DNA of 64,000 bases from Cellulomonas sp. Y8 (GCF_008033115.1 NZ_CP041203.1:1178001-1242000); one strand, 5' to 3'. Numbered from the stretch's first letter, positions 25,442 through 35,506 are shown. Made by a program: numbers and translations. Notes: a model not told the origin generated them from the letters alone.

Positions 25442-28396
25442 CTACCGCTCCGCCGTCGCCGCCGGCAGGTGCGCCGCCAGGAGCTCCGCGAGGTGCACGC
25501 CCTGGACGTCCGCGAGCTGGTCGGCCTGGGTGCGGCACGAGTACCCGTCGGCCAGGAGCACGTCGCCGGGCGCCGCCGCCCGCAGCGCCGGCAGCAGCGC
25601 GCGCTCGGCCACCTGGACCGACACGTCGTAGTGCCCGGCCTCCATGCCGAAGTTGCCCGCGAGCCCGCAGCAGCCGGCGAGCTCCGAGAACGACGCGCCG
25701 GCCTCGGTCAGCAGCGTGTGGTCGGCGGTGAAGGTCATCACGCTGTGGTGGTGGCAGTGCGGCTGCACGACCGCGGTGACGTCCGACAGGTCCGGCAGCT
25801 GCCACCGCTCCCCCGGCCCGATCGGCGCGGGCGCGGTGAGCAGCTCGGCGAGCGTCCGTGTGGACCGGGCGACCGCGACGGCGCGCGGGTCGTCGGGCAG
25901 CAGGTCGAGCAGGTCGGACCGCAGGACAGCCGTGCAGGACGGCTCCAGGCCGACGATCGGGACGCCGTTCACCGCGTACGGCCCGAGCACCTCGAGCAGG
26001 TGGGTGAGCCGCTTGCGCGCGCCGTCGAGCTGCCCCGTCGAGATCCAGGTGAGGCCGCAGCACGCGTCGTGCTCGGGGACCAGCACCTCGTAGCCGGCGG
26101 CCCGCAGCACCTTGACGGCCGCGACCGGCACCGACGGCGCGAGGCTGTCGCTGAACGAGTCGGTCCACAGCAGCACGGGCGGGCGGCCCGAGGTGCCGGT
26201 GACCGACAGGGTCCCGGCGCCCTGGGCCGTCGGCGCGGCCCCGCGTCGCGCGGCGACCTCGCCGCGGCGCACGCGCGCGCGGAACGGGCCCGGCGCGAAC
26301 GACACCATCTTCCGGCGGGTGTCCATGCCGCCGAGCTTCAGCACGACCTTCGCCAGCGGGCGGACGGACAGCGCGGCGTTGGCCAGCCGCGCCAGCCCCG
26401 GGACCCCGGTGACCAGCCGGGTCCACCGCGGCAGCCAGCCGAGCGCGTAGTGGTTCACCGGGCGCAGCCGGCCGCGGTAGGTGCGGTGCAGCACCTCGGC
26501 CTTGTACTGCGCCATGTCGACGCCCGCCGGGCAGTCCGAGGAGCACGCCTTGCAGGACAGGCACAGGTCGAGGACGTCGTGCACCTCGGGCGAGGACCAG
26601 CCGCGGGACACCAGGGTGCCGTTCGCCATCTCCTGCAGGACGCGGGCGCGGCCGCGGGTGGAGTCCTTCTCGTCCTTCGTCGCCAGGTACGACGGGCACA
26701 TGAAGCCGCCCGCCGCCGACGAGTCCGCGCGGCACTTGCCGACGCCGACGCACCGGTGCACCGCCGTGGTGAAGTCGCCGTGGTCGTGGCCGAACGCGAA
26801 GCCGCCGTGGCCCGCGGGGATCGGGCGGGCGTGCGGGCGGCGCAGGTCGGCGTCGAGCGGGCGCGGGCGGACGAGGACGCCGGGGTTCAGCAGGTCGTCC
26901 GGGTCGAGCAGCGCCTTGAACGCCTCGAACGCGCCGATGGCCTTCTCGGAGTACATGACCGGCAGCAGCTCGGAGCGGGCGCGCCCGTCGCCGTGCTCGC
27001 CGGACAGCGAGCCGCCGTGCGACGCGACGAGGTGCGCGGCGTCGGTCATGAACGCCCGCATCGGGTCGCCGGACCGCTCCATCGGGACGTCGAGCCGCAG
27101 GTGCACGCAGCCGTCGCCGAAGTGCCCGTACGCCAGGCCGTCGACGCCGTGCCGCGCCATCAGCGCCTCGAGGTCGCGCAGGTAGGCGCCCAGCCGCTCG
27201 GGCGGCACCGCGGAGTCCTCGAACCCGGGCCAGGCCTGCTCCCCCGACGGCGTCCGGCCGCCGAGGCCGGCGCCGTCCTCCCGGATGCGCCACATGGCCG
27301 CCGCCTCGGGCCCGGGCGGGAACACGCCGACCGCGCGGGTGCCGGCGTCGGCCGCCAGCGCGTGCGCCCGCTCCAGCGCCTCGTCGAGCGTGTCGCCGCC
27401 GACCTCGCACATCATCCAGCCGGCGCCCTCGGGCAGCGGCGGGACCGCCGCGGCACCCTTGACCCGGCGCACGACGTCGACGAGGCGGGCGTCCATGCCC
27501 TCGATGGCGAGCGGCCGGTGCGCGAGCAGGGCCGGGACCGCGTCGGCGGCCGTGGCCATGTCGGGGTAGCCGAGCACGACGAGCACCGGGGCCGCGGACA
27601 CCGGCACGAGGCGCACCGTCGCGCCGAGCAGGGTGACGACGGTGCCCTCGGTGCCGACGAGCGCCTTGGCCAGGTCGGCCCCGTTCTCCGGCAGCAGGTG
27701 CTCGAGGGAGTAGCCGGACACCTGGCGCCCGAACCGGCCGAGCTCCGTGCGCAGGGTCGCCATCTCGGCGCGGACCAGCGCGTCCAGCCCGTCGACGGGG
27801 TCGAGACCCTTCGCGGCGGTGAACCGCCGGCCGCGCCCGTCGACGACGTCGAGCTCCAGCACGTTGTCGGCGGTCCGGCCGTAGGCCACCGCGCGGGGCC
27901 CGCAGGCGTTGTTGCCGATCATCCCGCCGAGGGTGGCGCGGGCCTGGGTCGAGGGGTCCGGGCCGAAGCGCAGCCCGTGCGGTGCCGCCGCCTTCTGCAG
28001 CATCGCCATGACGACGCCGGGCTCGACGCGCGCGGTGCGGGCCTCGGGGTCGACGTCGAGCACCCGGTTGACGTGCCGCGACCAGTCGAGGACGACGCCG
28101 GTGCCGACGGCGTTGCCGGCGACGGACGTGCCGCCGCCGCGGGAGGTCACCGGGGCGCCGAGGCCGCGGGCGACGTCGAGCGCGGCGAGCGCGTCGTCCA
28201 CGTCGCGCGGGAACACGACGACGGACGGCACCACGCGGTAGTTCGACGCGTCCGTGGAGTACTCCGCGCGACGGCGGGCGGAGTCGTCCACCGCTCCCCC
28301 GACGGCGGCGCGCAGCGCGCGGACGAGCTCGGCGGCGTCGGCGCCCTGCGGCGTGCGGGGGTCGGCGCCCGGGGGGAGGGACGTGGCGGTCGGCAC
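25442..28396 (-). CDS. FAD-binding and Fe-S oxidoreductase (D-lactate/D-2-hydroxyacid dehydrogenase, YdiJ-like)
   Basis: 984 residues, a fusion of a GlcD-type FAD enzyme and a GlpC-type Fe-S protein. The PCMH FAD-binding region (TSRGGGTSVAGNAVG, then GGMIGNNACGPRAVAYGRT) lies at about residues 45-260. The substrate domain with HFGDGCVHLRLD and the GEHGDG motif follows. Two cysteine clusters, CVGVGKC...CPS and CLSCKACSSDCPAG (about 540-650), can bind 4Fe-4S centres, and two CCG domains (DACCGLTW, AGCCGLAGN) complete the C-terminus. It likely oxidises D-lactate or a similar 2-hydroxyacid and passes electrons to the membrane. It stands alone, in the place usually taken by rplA. Confidence 0.9.
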   Translation of the reverse strand: MPTATSLPPGADPRTPQGADAAELVRALRAAVGGAVDDSARRRAEYSTDASNYRVVPSVVVFPRDVDDALAALDVARGLGAPVTSRGGGTSVAGNAVGTGVVLDWSRHVNRVLDVDPEARTARVEPGVVMAMLQKAAAPHGLRFGPDPSTQARATLGGMIGNNACGPRAVAYGRTADNVLELDVVDGRGRRFTAAKGLDPVDGLDALVRAEMATLRTELGRFGRQVSGYSLEHLLPENGADLAKALVGTEGTVVTLLGATVRLVPVSAAPVLVVLGYPDMATAADAVPALLAHRPLAIEGMDARLVDVVRRVKGAAAVPPLPEGAGWMMCEVGGDTLDEALERAHALAADAGTRAVGVFPPGPEAAAMWRIREDGAGLGGRTPSGEQAWPGFEDSAVPPERLGAYLRDLEALMARHGVDGLAYGHFGDGCVHLRLDVPMERSGDPMRAFMTDAAHLVASHGGSLSGEHGDGRARSELLPVMYSEKAIGAFEAFKALLDPDDLLNPGVLVRPRPLDADLRRPHARPIPAGHGGFAFGHDHGDFTTAVHRCVGVGKCRADSSAAGGFMCPSYLATKDEKDSTRGRARVLQEMANGTLVSRGWSSPEVHDVLDLCLSCKACSSDCPAGVDMAQYKAEVLHRTYRGRLRPVNHYALGWLPRWTRLVTGVPGLARLANAALSVRPLAKVVLKLGGMDTRRKMVSFAPGPFRARVRRGEVAARRGAAPTAQGAGTLSVTGTSGRPPVLLWTDSFSDSLAPSVPVAAVKVLRAAGYEVLVPEHDACCGLTWISTGQLDGARKRLTHLLEVLGPYAVNGVPIVGLEPSCTAVLRSDLLDLLPDDPRAVAVARSTRTLAELLTAPAPIGPGERWQLPDLSDVTAVVQPHCHHHSVMTFTADHTLLTEAGASFSELAGCCGLAGNFGMEAGHYDVSVQVAERALLPALRAAAPGDVLLADGYSCRTQADQLADVQGVHLAELLAAHLPAATAER

Positions 28397-28475
28397 GCGG
28401 TCAGTGTTCCACCGGCCGGGCGGTGGGTGGCGCCCCGTCCAGGCCCCGGACGTGCCGCACGGCCCGGGACGCGGC

Positions 28476-28513
28476 GACGCCCCGCCTCGCCCGGAGGGGC
28501 GGGACGGGGCGTC
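28476..28513 (-). terminator. Hairpin terminator after the OsmC gene
   Basis: GACGCCCC and GGGGCGTC pair perfectly at the base, and further G/C pairs with one bulge follow above. It begins 13 nt after the OsmC-family stop codon and precedes the dehydrogenase gene by 80 nt. Confidence 0.65.
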
Positions 28514-28525
28514 GGGGCCGGGCGC

Positions 28526-28966
28526 TCAGGACTCGAGCGCGGCGTCCAGCGTGATCTCGGTGCCGGTGAGCGCCTTGCTGACCGGGCAGGTGGCCTTCGC
28601 GTCCTGCGCGGCCTTGAGGAAGCCGGCCTCGTCCAGGCCCGAGACCTCGCCGCGGACCGTCAGGGCGATGCCGCTGATCCGGAAGCCGCCGGCGGGGTCG
28701 GGGCTGAGCGTCACGTCGGCGGAGACCTCGAGGGACTCGGGCGTGCCGCCGGCCTCGCCGATCAGCGCGGACAGCTGCATCGCGTAGCACGACGAGTGCG
28801 CCGCCGCGACGAGCTCCTCGGGGCTGGTGGTGCCGCCGGCCTCGTCGGCCGCGCGCTTCGGGAACGACACGTCGTAGGTGCCGACCTTCGAGCTGGTGAG
28901 CTCCACCTGGCCGCCGCCCTCGTTGAGGGTGCCGTTCCAGGCGGTGCGTGCGGTGCGAGTGGGCAT
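28526..28966 (-). CDS. OsmC family peroxiredoxin
   Basis: 146 residues. The two redox cysteines of the family are visible in AAHSSCYAMQLSAL and DAKATCPVSKALTG, as is the TSPEELVAAAHSSC signature. OsmC-type enzymes reduce organic hydroperoxides. The ATG at 28966 with GAGGAG upstream gives the normal length. It is probably transcribed alone. Confidence 0.93.
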   Translation of the reverse strand: MPTRTARTAWNGTLNEGGGQVELTSSKVGTYDVSFPKRAADEAGGTTSPEELVAAAHSSCYAMQLSALIGEAGGTPESLEVSADVTLSPDPAGGFRISGIALTVRGEVSGLDEAGFLKAAQDAKATCPVSKALTGTEITLDAALES

Positions 28967-29064
28967 GTCGAGGCTCCTCACGAGTGGTGGCGCGGCGGCC
29001 GGGCGGCTGCCGCGCTGCACACGGTAGGTCGCCCCGACCGCCGACGCACCCCGCGCTCCGGTGG

Positions 29065-30960
29065 TCAGCCCACGTACTCCCAGTGCCACGGCTCCGGCTT
29101 CGAACCGGTCGCGCGGGCCCAGTCGGGCAGGGTCCAGCCGTACTCCTCGGCGTGCGCCAGCATCCAGTCGTGCTGGTCGGTGCCGAAGGAGTAGGCGTTC
29201 CCGCCGAGGTCGATCGCGACGCCGCCGCCGTGGTTCGACGTGCCCGGCGTCGCGCAGAGGTTGCCCTTCTGCGCCCGGCACGCGACCTGCTGGCCGTAGG
29301 ACCGGTAGGAGTCGGTGATCGCCAGCGGGATGCCGAACGCCTGGGTGAAGGCGACGTTCAGCTGCTCCAGCGCCTCGGCCGCGTCGCAGCGCAGCTCCTG
29401 GCCCGGGGCGAAGTCGAGCGCGCACAGCGCGGAGGACGGGATCTTGCCGTTGGCGTAGCCCTCGAGCGACGTCCGCTGGGCCTCCTTGCGGGCCGCCTCC
29501 GCGGCGGCAGCGGCGGCCGCGGTCGCCTCCTGCGTCTGCTGGGTGACCGTCTGCAGCTCCGCGGTCAGCGTGGCGACCCGGTCGCGCGCGGCGGCGAGGC
29601 GGACCGTGGTGGGGTCGGCGTCCTCGGCCGGGTCGGCCGTGGCGCCGGCCGTCGCCGCGGCGTCCGTCGGCAGGGCCGACGGGGAGGCGGTCGCCGCCGC
29701 GCCGTCCGCGGCGGTGTCCTCGTCCGACGTGGACACGGCCCCGTCGGCGGCAGCGGCGTCGGCGAGCGCCGAGGAGCCGGCCTGCTCCACCGCCTGCGCG
29801 AGCACGTCGCCGGACAGCACCGGCGCCGGCGTGGTGCCGGTCGCCGGCTGCAGCGCGCTCAGCGCCGGCTGCTCCGCCTGGGTCGCCGCGATCAGCGTGT
29901 CGAGCTCGGCGACCGCGGTGTCGAGGGCCGCGGTGGCATCGGCCGGGACCGACGCGGCGATCGCGTCGGCCTTGGCGTTGCCGGCCGCCAGGGCGGTGCT
30001 CGACGCGGACACCACGGCGGCGCCGCGCTCCTGCACGACCGCCGGGGACGGCGTCGCGCCGGTCTCCTCCGGGCTCGGCGCCGCGGTGGGCTCGGCGTCG
30101 GTGGCCGCTCCGGCGGCCCCGAGGGAGGCGCCGCCCACGGCGGCCGGCGCGATCGCGAACCCGCCGACGCCGAGGGCCAGCCCGACGGCGACGGCGCCCT
30201 GCGCCATGCGGGCCGCGGACCGGCGCGGGGGGCGGTGCCGGCGGCGCTCGGCGCGGTTCGGCGCCTCCGCGGGGGCGAGGGCCGCGACCGGCACGCCGCG
30301 GGCGGGGGTGCGCACGGAGGGGCGCCCCTCGGCGCGGTGCGAGCCGCGGGCCGCAGCGGGCGCGACGGCGCGGCGACCGCCGGGGGCGGCGGCGCGGCGG
30401 CCGGCGGCGGCGGACGACCGGCGGGTCGGGAGCGCGTCGGCGGGGGCCGGCGTGGGGTCGGCGGGAGCGACGGCGTCGGCCGAGTCGGCGGGGGCGGCTG
30501 CGTCGGCACGGACGGCGTCCGCGGGAGCGCGGTCGGCCGCCGGGGTCACGGCGATCACCGCGACCGGGGTCGCGGCGTCGGCGGGACCGTCCTGCGCGGG
30601 CCCGGCGGCGCGGCGGCCGCGGGCCCGGCGGGTCGCCGCGACGGCCGGGGCGCCGGCGGCGGAGGGGGTGCCGTCGGCGGGGGCGGTGGTCGGGGAGGGG
30701 GCGCTGGTGTCGTGGAGGGAGGACGTCACGGGCGGGGGTGCTGCACCTTCGATCGGGGACGGGGCGGTCGACGCGCCGGAGCCCGCGGGGGCGGGCTGGG
30801 GTGCGTCGGTCCGGCCGGTGGGCACGACCGCGCCCACCTCCCCGGGGAAGGCGGGCGTGGGTGTCGTCGCGGTGGCCGGTGCCGCGGGGTCGCGCTCGAC
30901 GCGCGGGGCTGCGTGCCTGCCGCGGGACGAGCTCCGCGCGGCGGGCATGCGTTCACTCAC
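29065..30960 (-). CDS. Membrane-anchored M15B D-alanyl-D-alanine carboxypeptidase
   Basis: 631 residues. About 250 residues of Ala/Pro/Arg-rich, probably disordered sequence come first, then one membrane helix (about 254-278, AQGAVAVGLALGVGGFAI), an Ala/Thr/Ser-rich exported stalk with a heptad-like segment (about 480-515), and a VanY/M15B catalytic domain. The zinc and catalytic motifs are SYRSYGQQ, SNHGGGVAIDLG (HxxxxxxD) and EPWHWEY. It should trim peptidoglycan stem peptides. GTG at 30960 was chosen: TAACCT ends 8 nt upstream, which fits a leaderless mRNA; ATG at 30948 is an alternative. Confidence 0.85.
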   Translation of the reverse strand: MSERMPAARSSSRGRHAAPRVERDPAAPATATTPTPAFPGEVGAVVPTGRTDAPQPAPAGSGASTAPSPIEGAAPPPVTSSLHDTSAPSPTTAPADGTPSAAGAPAVAATRRARGRRAAGPAQDGPADAATPVAVIAVTPAADRAPADAVRADAAAPADSADAVAPADPTPAPADALPTRRSSAAAGRRAAAPGGRRAVAPAAARGSHRAEGRPSVRTPARGVPVAALAPAEAPNRAERRRHRPPRRSAARMAQGAVAVGLALGVGGFAIAPAAVGGASLGAAGAATDAEPTAAPSPEETGATPSPAVVQERGAAVVSASSTALAAGNAKADAIAASVPADATAALDTAVAELDTLIAATQAEQPALSALQPATGTTPAPVLSGDVLAQAVEQAGSSALADAAAADGAVSTSDEDTAADGAAATASPSALPTDAAATAGATADPAEDADPTTVRLAAARDRVATLTAELQTVTQQTQEATAAAAAAAEAARKEAQRTSLEGYANGKIPSSALCALDFAPGQELRCDAAEALEQLNVAFTQAFGIPLAITDSYRSYGQQVACRAQKGNLCATPGTSNHGGGVAIDLGGNAYSFGTDQHDWMLAHAEEYGWTLPDWARATGSKPEPWHWEYVG

Positions 30961-30968
30961 GGTCGACG

Positions 30969-30974
30969 AGGTTA
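30969..30974 (-). promoter_or_regulatory. -10 box for leaderless M15B peptidase transcript
   Basis: TAACCT on the minus strand, 8 nt before the GTG start. TTGAAG occurs 19 nt further upstream as a possible -35. The gap 30961-31303 holds this promoter and that of the divergent subtilase, nothing else recognised. Confidence 0.6.
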
Positions 30975-31195
30975 GGCAGCGGACCTCGGGGTCCTTCAAG
31001 GGCCCGGCGACCGACCCGCGAAGATCCCGTGACGATCCGGCGGGCGATCTTCACGCGATCCCCACACCCCTGGTGCCCCGGCGGCCCCCTCGTGCCACCC
31101 AGCCGGCGCGGCGACGATGCCGCTGCCTGGTGACCCGGATCACCCATGCTAGCGACGCCTGTGCAAGCGCTGGAAGGCCAATGTGTGGCGAAACC

Positions 31196-31224
31196 GTGAC
31201 GAATCGCCCAGAAGTTTGTAGCGT
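31196..31224 (+). promoter_or_regulatory. Promoter of the subtilase gene
   Basis: GTGACG (31196-31201), a 17-bp spacer, and TAGCGT (31219-31224). It would start an mRNA near 31231 with a leader of about 70 nt. Confidence 0.55.
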
Positions 31225-31303
31225 GAGGCCGCAGTCACCGTCGCACATGACGCCATGTCATGCCGCGGTGCACCTCTGCATCCTGCCCGACGAACGGATT
31301 CCC

Positions 31304-34300
31304 ATGACGCGTCGCTCGCTCCGTGCCTCGTTGACCGTCCTGGCGCTGGCCGCCACCACCACGCTCGGGGGCACCGCCGCCTCCGCCGCGGGGCCCGGCG
31401 CCGCGTCGCCACCGCTCCCGCTCGACCCCGGCCTGGCCGCCGGCGCGGGCGACCCGGTCGCGTCGGACGACGTGCTCGCCGGCACGGAGGGCAAGGTCTC
31501 CTCCGGCCTCGCCGACGCCGAGGGCACCGTCACCGCGTTCGTGCAGCTCGACGCCCCCTCGGGCCTCGACGTCGCGGAGGACGGCGGCGACGCGGCCGCG
31601 GTCCAGGCCGCGACCGCGCAGGTCGAGCAGGTCGCCGAGGCGGTCGTGCCCGCCGAGTCCGACCCGGCCGCCCGCACCGCCGCGGTCGCACCCGAGCGGA
31701 TCGCGACGCTGTCGAACCTGGTCGCGGGCACGCTCGTGACGGGCGACGCCGCGCAGGTCCGGGACCTGGCCGCCTCCGACGACGTCGTCGCGGTGTACCG
31801 GGTCACCACCAAGACCGCCGACAACTCCTCCACGGACGCGTTCACCCGCGCGCTGCAGGTGTGGCAGGACACCGGCCAGACCGGCGAGGGCGTGCGGATC
31901 GGCGTCATCGACACCGGCCTGGACTACACGCACGCCGACTTCGGTGGCCCCGGCACGGTCGAGGCCTACCAGCAGGCGTACGGCGAGGACGGCACGCAGC
32001 CGGTCCCCGACGGCCTGTTCGACCCGGCCAAGTACCTGGGCGGCTACGACTTCGCCGGACCGCTGTACGACGCGGACCCGAACTCCGAGCTCCCGGGCGC
32101 CACGCTGACGCCGACGCCGGACGACAACCCGATCGACAGCCTGTACACGTCGGACAACTCGGGCCACGGCACGCACGTCGCCGGCACCGCGGCGGGCTAC
32201 GGCGTCCAGCCGGACGGCACGACCTTCACCGGCGACTACGCCACGCTCACCGACCTGTCCGACTGGCAGGTCGGCCCGGGCTCCGCGCCCGGCGCGGGCC
32301 TCTACGCCCTCAAGGTGTTCGGCGACATCGGCGGCTCCACGGACCTCACCGGCCTGGCCCTCGACTGGGCCGCCGACCCGGACGGCGACGGCGACTTCGG
32401 CGACCACCTCGACGTGGTCAACCTGTCGCTCGGCGCCTCCGCGACCCCGTCCGACGACCCGGACAACCTGCTGATCGACCGGCTGTCCGACCTCGGCACC
32501 CTCGCGGTGCTCAGCGCGGGCAACTCCTCGGACATCACGGACGTCGGCGGCTCGCCGGGCTCCGCGGCGTCCGGCCTGACCGTCGCGAACTCCGTCGGCA
32601 GCCCGCAGACCTACGACGGCGTCGAGGTCACCGAGGCGCCCGACCCGGCCGCCGTCGGCACCTGGGCCGCGCAGAACTCCATCTCCTACGCCGGGACCGA
32701 GGACGTCACCGCCCCGGTCGTCTACCTGGGCGACGGCGTGGACGGCTGCACCCCGCTGACCGACCGCGCGGCGGAGATCACCGGGAACATCGTCTACCTG
32801 TGGTGGGACGACGACGACGCGACCCGCGCCTGCGGCTCCGTCGCCCGGTGGAACAACGCCGAGGCCGCCGGCGCGGTCGGCGTGCTGATCGGCACGGAGT
32901 CGACCGTGTTCTCCGCGGGCATCTCCGGCAACGCGACCATCCCCGGCGCGCAGCTCACCGCGTCGTCCACGGACGCGCTGCTCCCGTCGATCCAGGCCGG
33001 CGGCGTCGTCGCGCACATCGGCCCGTCGCTCGCGGCCTCGGTCACGTCCGACGAGATCGGCGACGCGCTGAACCCGGGCTCGTCCCGCGGCGCGCACGGC
33101 TCGCTCGGCATCATCAAGCCCGACGTCGCGGCGCCCGGCACGCTGATCTTCTCGGCGGCCTCCGGCACCGGCGCCGACGCGCAGTCGCTGTCCGGCACCT
33201 CGATGTCCTCGCCGCACGTGGCCGGCATCGCGGCGCTGGTCCGTGCGACCCAGCCCGGCTGGACGCCCGCGCAGGTCAAGGCCGCGGTGATGAACACCGC
33301 CACGCACGACGTGTGGACCGGGGCGAACCAGTCCGGCACGGCCTACGGCCCGCAGCGGGTCGGCTCCGGCCGGGTCGACGCCCGCGCCGCGGTCGCGGAC
33401 ACCGTGCTCGCCTACGGCTCGGAGGACCCGGACCAGGTGTCCGTGACCTTCGGCGTCGTGGACGTGGCCGCCGAGCCCGTCACCCTGAAGAAGACGGTCA
33501 CCGTGCAGAACACCGGCGCCGAGGCGGTCACCTACGACACCGCCTTCGCCGCGGCCACCACCACCGGCGGCGCGACGATCACCACCTCCCCCGCGACGCT
33601 GACGGTGCCCGCCGGCCAGCAGGGGCTGGTCACGCTGACCCTCACCGCCGACCCGGCGTCCCTGGAGCGGGAGATCGACCCGACGCAGGCGACCACCCAG
33701 GGCGGCGTGCCGCGCGAGTACGTGGCGTCGCTGTCCGGCCGGCTCGTCCTGACCTCGGGCGACGCCGAGCTCCGGGTGCCGGTGCAGGCCGCGCCGCGGC
33801 TCGTCTCCGAGCTGACCGCCGACCCGGTGTCCTTCGCGGACGCCGGCGCCGGCACCGCCGCGCTGACCCTCTCGGGCCGGGGCGTCGACTCGGGCGGCTG
33901 GACCTCGCTGGTCGCGCCGCTGGTCCTCGGGGCCACCAGCCCGAAGCTCGAGGACGTGCCCGGCTTCGTCACCTCGGACTCCGCGGTGGCCTCGGGCGAC
34001 CTGCGCTGGGTCGGCTGGACCTCCACCGCGCCGCAGCAGGCGGCCGCGGGCGGGGACCCGGCCGAGGGCTACCTCGGCGTCGGCATCGCGGTGGACGGCG
34101 ACTGGGCGACGCTCGGCCAGGCCGTGCTCCCCGTCATCGACTGGGACGTCGACCGGGACGGCACGCCCGAGGCCCAGACCGTCGTGCAGAAGCTGAGCGA
34201 CGCCGCCGACGTCACCGTCGCCGCGACCTTCGACTACGACACCGGCGAGGTGCTCGACGTCCAGGGCGTGAACGGCGCGTTCGGCGACGTGGACACCACG

Positions 34301-35500
34301 GTGTTCGACAACTCGGTGCTGGTCGCGCCGGTCGGGATCGCCGCGCTCGGCCTCGAGCCCGGCGCCACCCCGGCCGTCACGGTCTGGACGTCCTCGGACT
34401 ACGCGGCCGACCCGAGCGGCCGGGTCGACGCGGCCGAGCCGTTCACGGTGGACCCGTTCGACCCGCCGTACTGGTTCGACGGCGGCGTGACCGACGCCCT
34501 GTGGTTCGCGGCGTCCGACGCCACCGAGCTCACCGTGCACCGCTCGGCCACCACGGCCGCCCCGGCCGACCAGCTCCTGGTGCTGCACAGCCACAACGCC
34601 GACCCGACGACGCGGGCCCAGGTGCTCGACGTGGCCGTGCCGGAGGCCGTGGCGACCACCACCACGCTGAAGGTCACCGGGCCGGCGAAGGTCGGCAAGG
34701 ACCTGACGCTGACCGCCACCGTGTCCCCCGCCGAGGCCACCGGCACCGTGTCGTTCCGCGCGGACGGCACCGAGGTCGCGACGGCCCCGGTCTCCGGCGG
34801 GACCGCCACGGCGACCGTCCGGCTCGGCGGCGGGTCGCACGCGCTGACGGCGGTGTTCACGCCGGACACCGCGGCGTTCGCGGGGTCGGAGTCGGCGGCG
34901 GTGCAGGTCGACGTGAAGAAGGCCGGCTCCACCACGAAGGTCACGCTGTCGCAGAACTCGGGCCGGTACGGCTCCGAGGTCAGCGCGACGGTCACCGTCA
35001 CCGGCCAGGGCGCCGTCCCGGCCGGCACCGTGGAGATCCGCGAGCGCGGCACGGTCCTGGCCACCGGCGAGCTCACCGCCGGCGAGGGGAACCAGGCGAC
35101 CGCCACGGTCGCCCTGCCTCGCGACCTGAAGTCCGGGTCGCACACCCTCACCGCGGTGTACACGGGCAGCGCGGACGTCGACGGCTCGCAGACCCAGCGC
35201 TCCTACCGGGTGCTGGCGACCGTGCCGACGATCAGCCTGGACACGCCGTCGTGGACCGTCTCCCGGGGAGCCACGCCCGCGGTGACCATCACGGTCGCCG
35301 GGCCCGAGGGCGCCCCGGCCGCCGGCGGCAAGGTGACGGTCCTGGCGGGCATCAAGCCCGTCGCCACCGTCGCGCTGACCGAGGGCTCCGCCACGGTCAC
35401 CCTGCCGGCCGTCAGCCGGACCACCACGGTGACCGCGCTGTACACCGGCGACGGCGGGTACACGCCGACGCTGACGATCGGGGTGCTGAAGGTGCGCTGA
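31304..35500 (+). CDS. Secreted subtilisin-like serine protease (S8) with PA insert and Ig-like repeats
   Basis: 1398 residues. A Sec signal peptide (TRRSLRASLTVLALAATTTL, cleavage likely after ASA) leads to an inhibitor-I9-like propeptide. The S8 triad is Asp203 (IGVIDTGLD), His288 (GHGTHVAGT) and Ser633 (SGTSMSSPHVAG). A PA-type insert lies between His and Ser (about 440-590). After the protease come an Fn3-like region and three Ig-like repeats (about 1125-1398, each with a GTVSFRADG or GTVEIRERG strand). It should degrade extracellular protein. No LPXTG or membrane anchor is seen at the C-terminus. An ATG at 31248 is a weaker alternative start. Confidence 0.93.
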   Translation: MTRRSLRASLTVLALAATTTLGGTAASAAGPGAASPPLPLDPGLAAGAGDPVASDDVLAGTEGKVSSGLADAEGTVTAFVQLDAPSGLDVAEDGGDAAAVQAATAQVEQVAEAVVPAESDPAARTAAVAPERIATLSNLVAGTLVTGDAAQVRDLAASDDVVAVYRVTTKTADNSSTDAFTRALQVWQDTGQTGEGVRIGVIDTGLDYTHADFGGPGTVEAYQQAYGEDGTQPVPDGLFDPAKYLGGYDFAGPLYDADPNSELPGATLTPTPDDNPIDSLYTSDNSGHGTHVAGTAAGYGVQPDGTTFTGDYATLTDLSDWQVGPGSAPGAGLYALKVFGDIGGSTDLTGLALDWAADPDGDGDFGDHLDVVNLSLGASATPSDDPDNLLIDRLSDLGTLAVLSAGNSSDITDVGGSPGSAASGLTVANSVGSPQTYDGVEVTEAPDPAAVGTWAAQNSISYAGTEDVTAPVVYLGDGVDGCTPLTDRAAEITGNIVYLWWDDDDATRACGSVARWNNAEAAGAVGVLIGTESTVFSAGISGNATIPGAQLTASSTDALLPSIQAGGVVAHIGPSLAASVTSDEIGDALNPGSSRGAHGSLGIIKPDVAAPGTLIFSAASGTGADAQSLSGTSMSSPHVAGIAALVRATQPGWTPAQVKAAVMNTATHDVWTGANQSGTAYGPQRVGSGRVDARAAVADTVLAYGSEDPDQVSVTFGVVDVAAEPVTLKKTVTVQNTGAEAVTYDTAFAAATTTGGATITTSPATLTVPAGQQGLVTLTLTADPASLEREIDPTQATTQGGVPREYVASLSGRLVLTSGDAELRVPVQAAPRLVSELTADPVSFADAGAGTAALTLSGRGVDSGGWTSLVAPLVLGATSPKLEDVPGFVTSDSAVASGDLRWVGWTSTAPQQAAAGGDPAEGYLGVGIAVDGDWATLGQAVLPVIDWDVDRDGTPEAQTVVQKLSDAADVTVAATFDYDTGEVLDVQGVNGAFGDVDTTVFDNSVLVAPVGIAALGLEPGATPAVTVWTSSDYAADPSGRVDAAEPFTVDPFDPPYWFDGGVTDALWFAASDATELTVHRSATTAAPADQLLVLHSHNADPTTRAQVLDVAVPEAVATTTTLKVTGPAKVGKDLTLTATVSPAEATGTVSFRADGTEVATAPVSGGTATATVRLGGGSHALTAVFTPDTAAFAGSESAAVQVDVKKAGSTTKVTLSQNSGRYGSEVSATVTVTGQGAVPAGTVEIRERGTVLATGELTAGEGNQATATVALPRDLKSGSHTLTAVYTGSADVDGSQTQRSYRVLATVPTISLDTPSWTVSRGATPAVTITVAGPEGAPAAGGKVTVLAGIKPVATVALTEGSATVTLPAVSRTTTVTALYTGDGGYTPTLTIGVLKVR

Positions 35501-35506
35501 GACGCG

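Noticed and set aside
31161..31188. GTGCAAG-N15-GTGTGG before the subtilase gene, similar to the ECF element
   Set aside because: The second box differs from GACACA at several positions, so it was not counted as a third ECF promoter.
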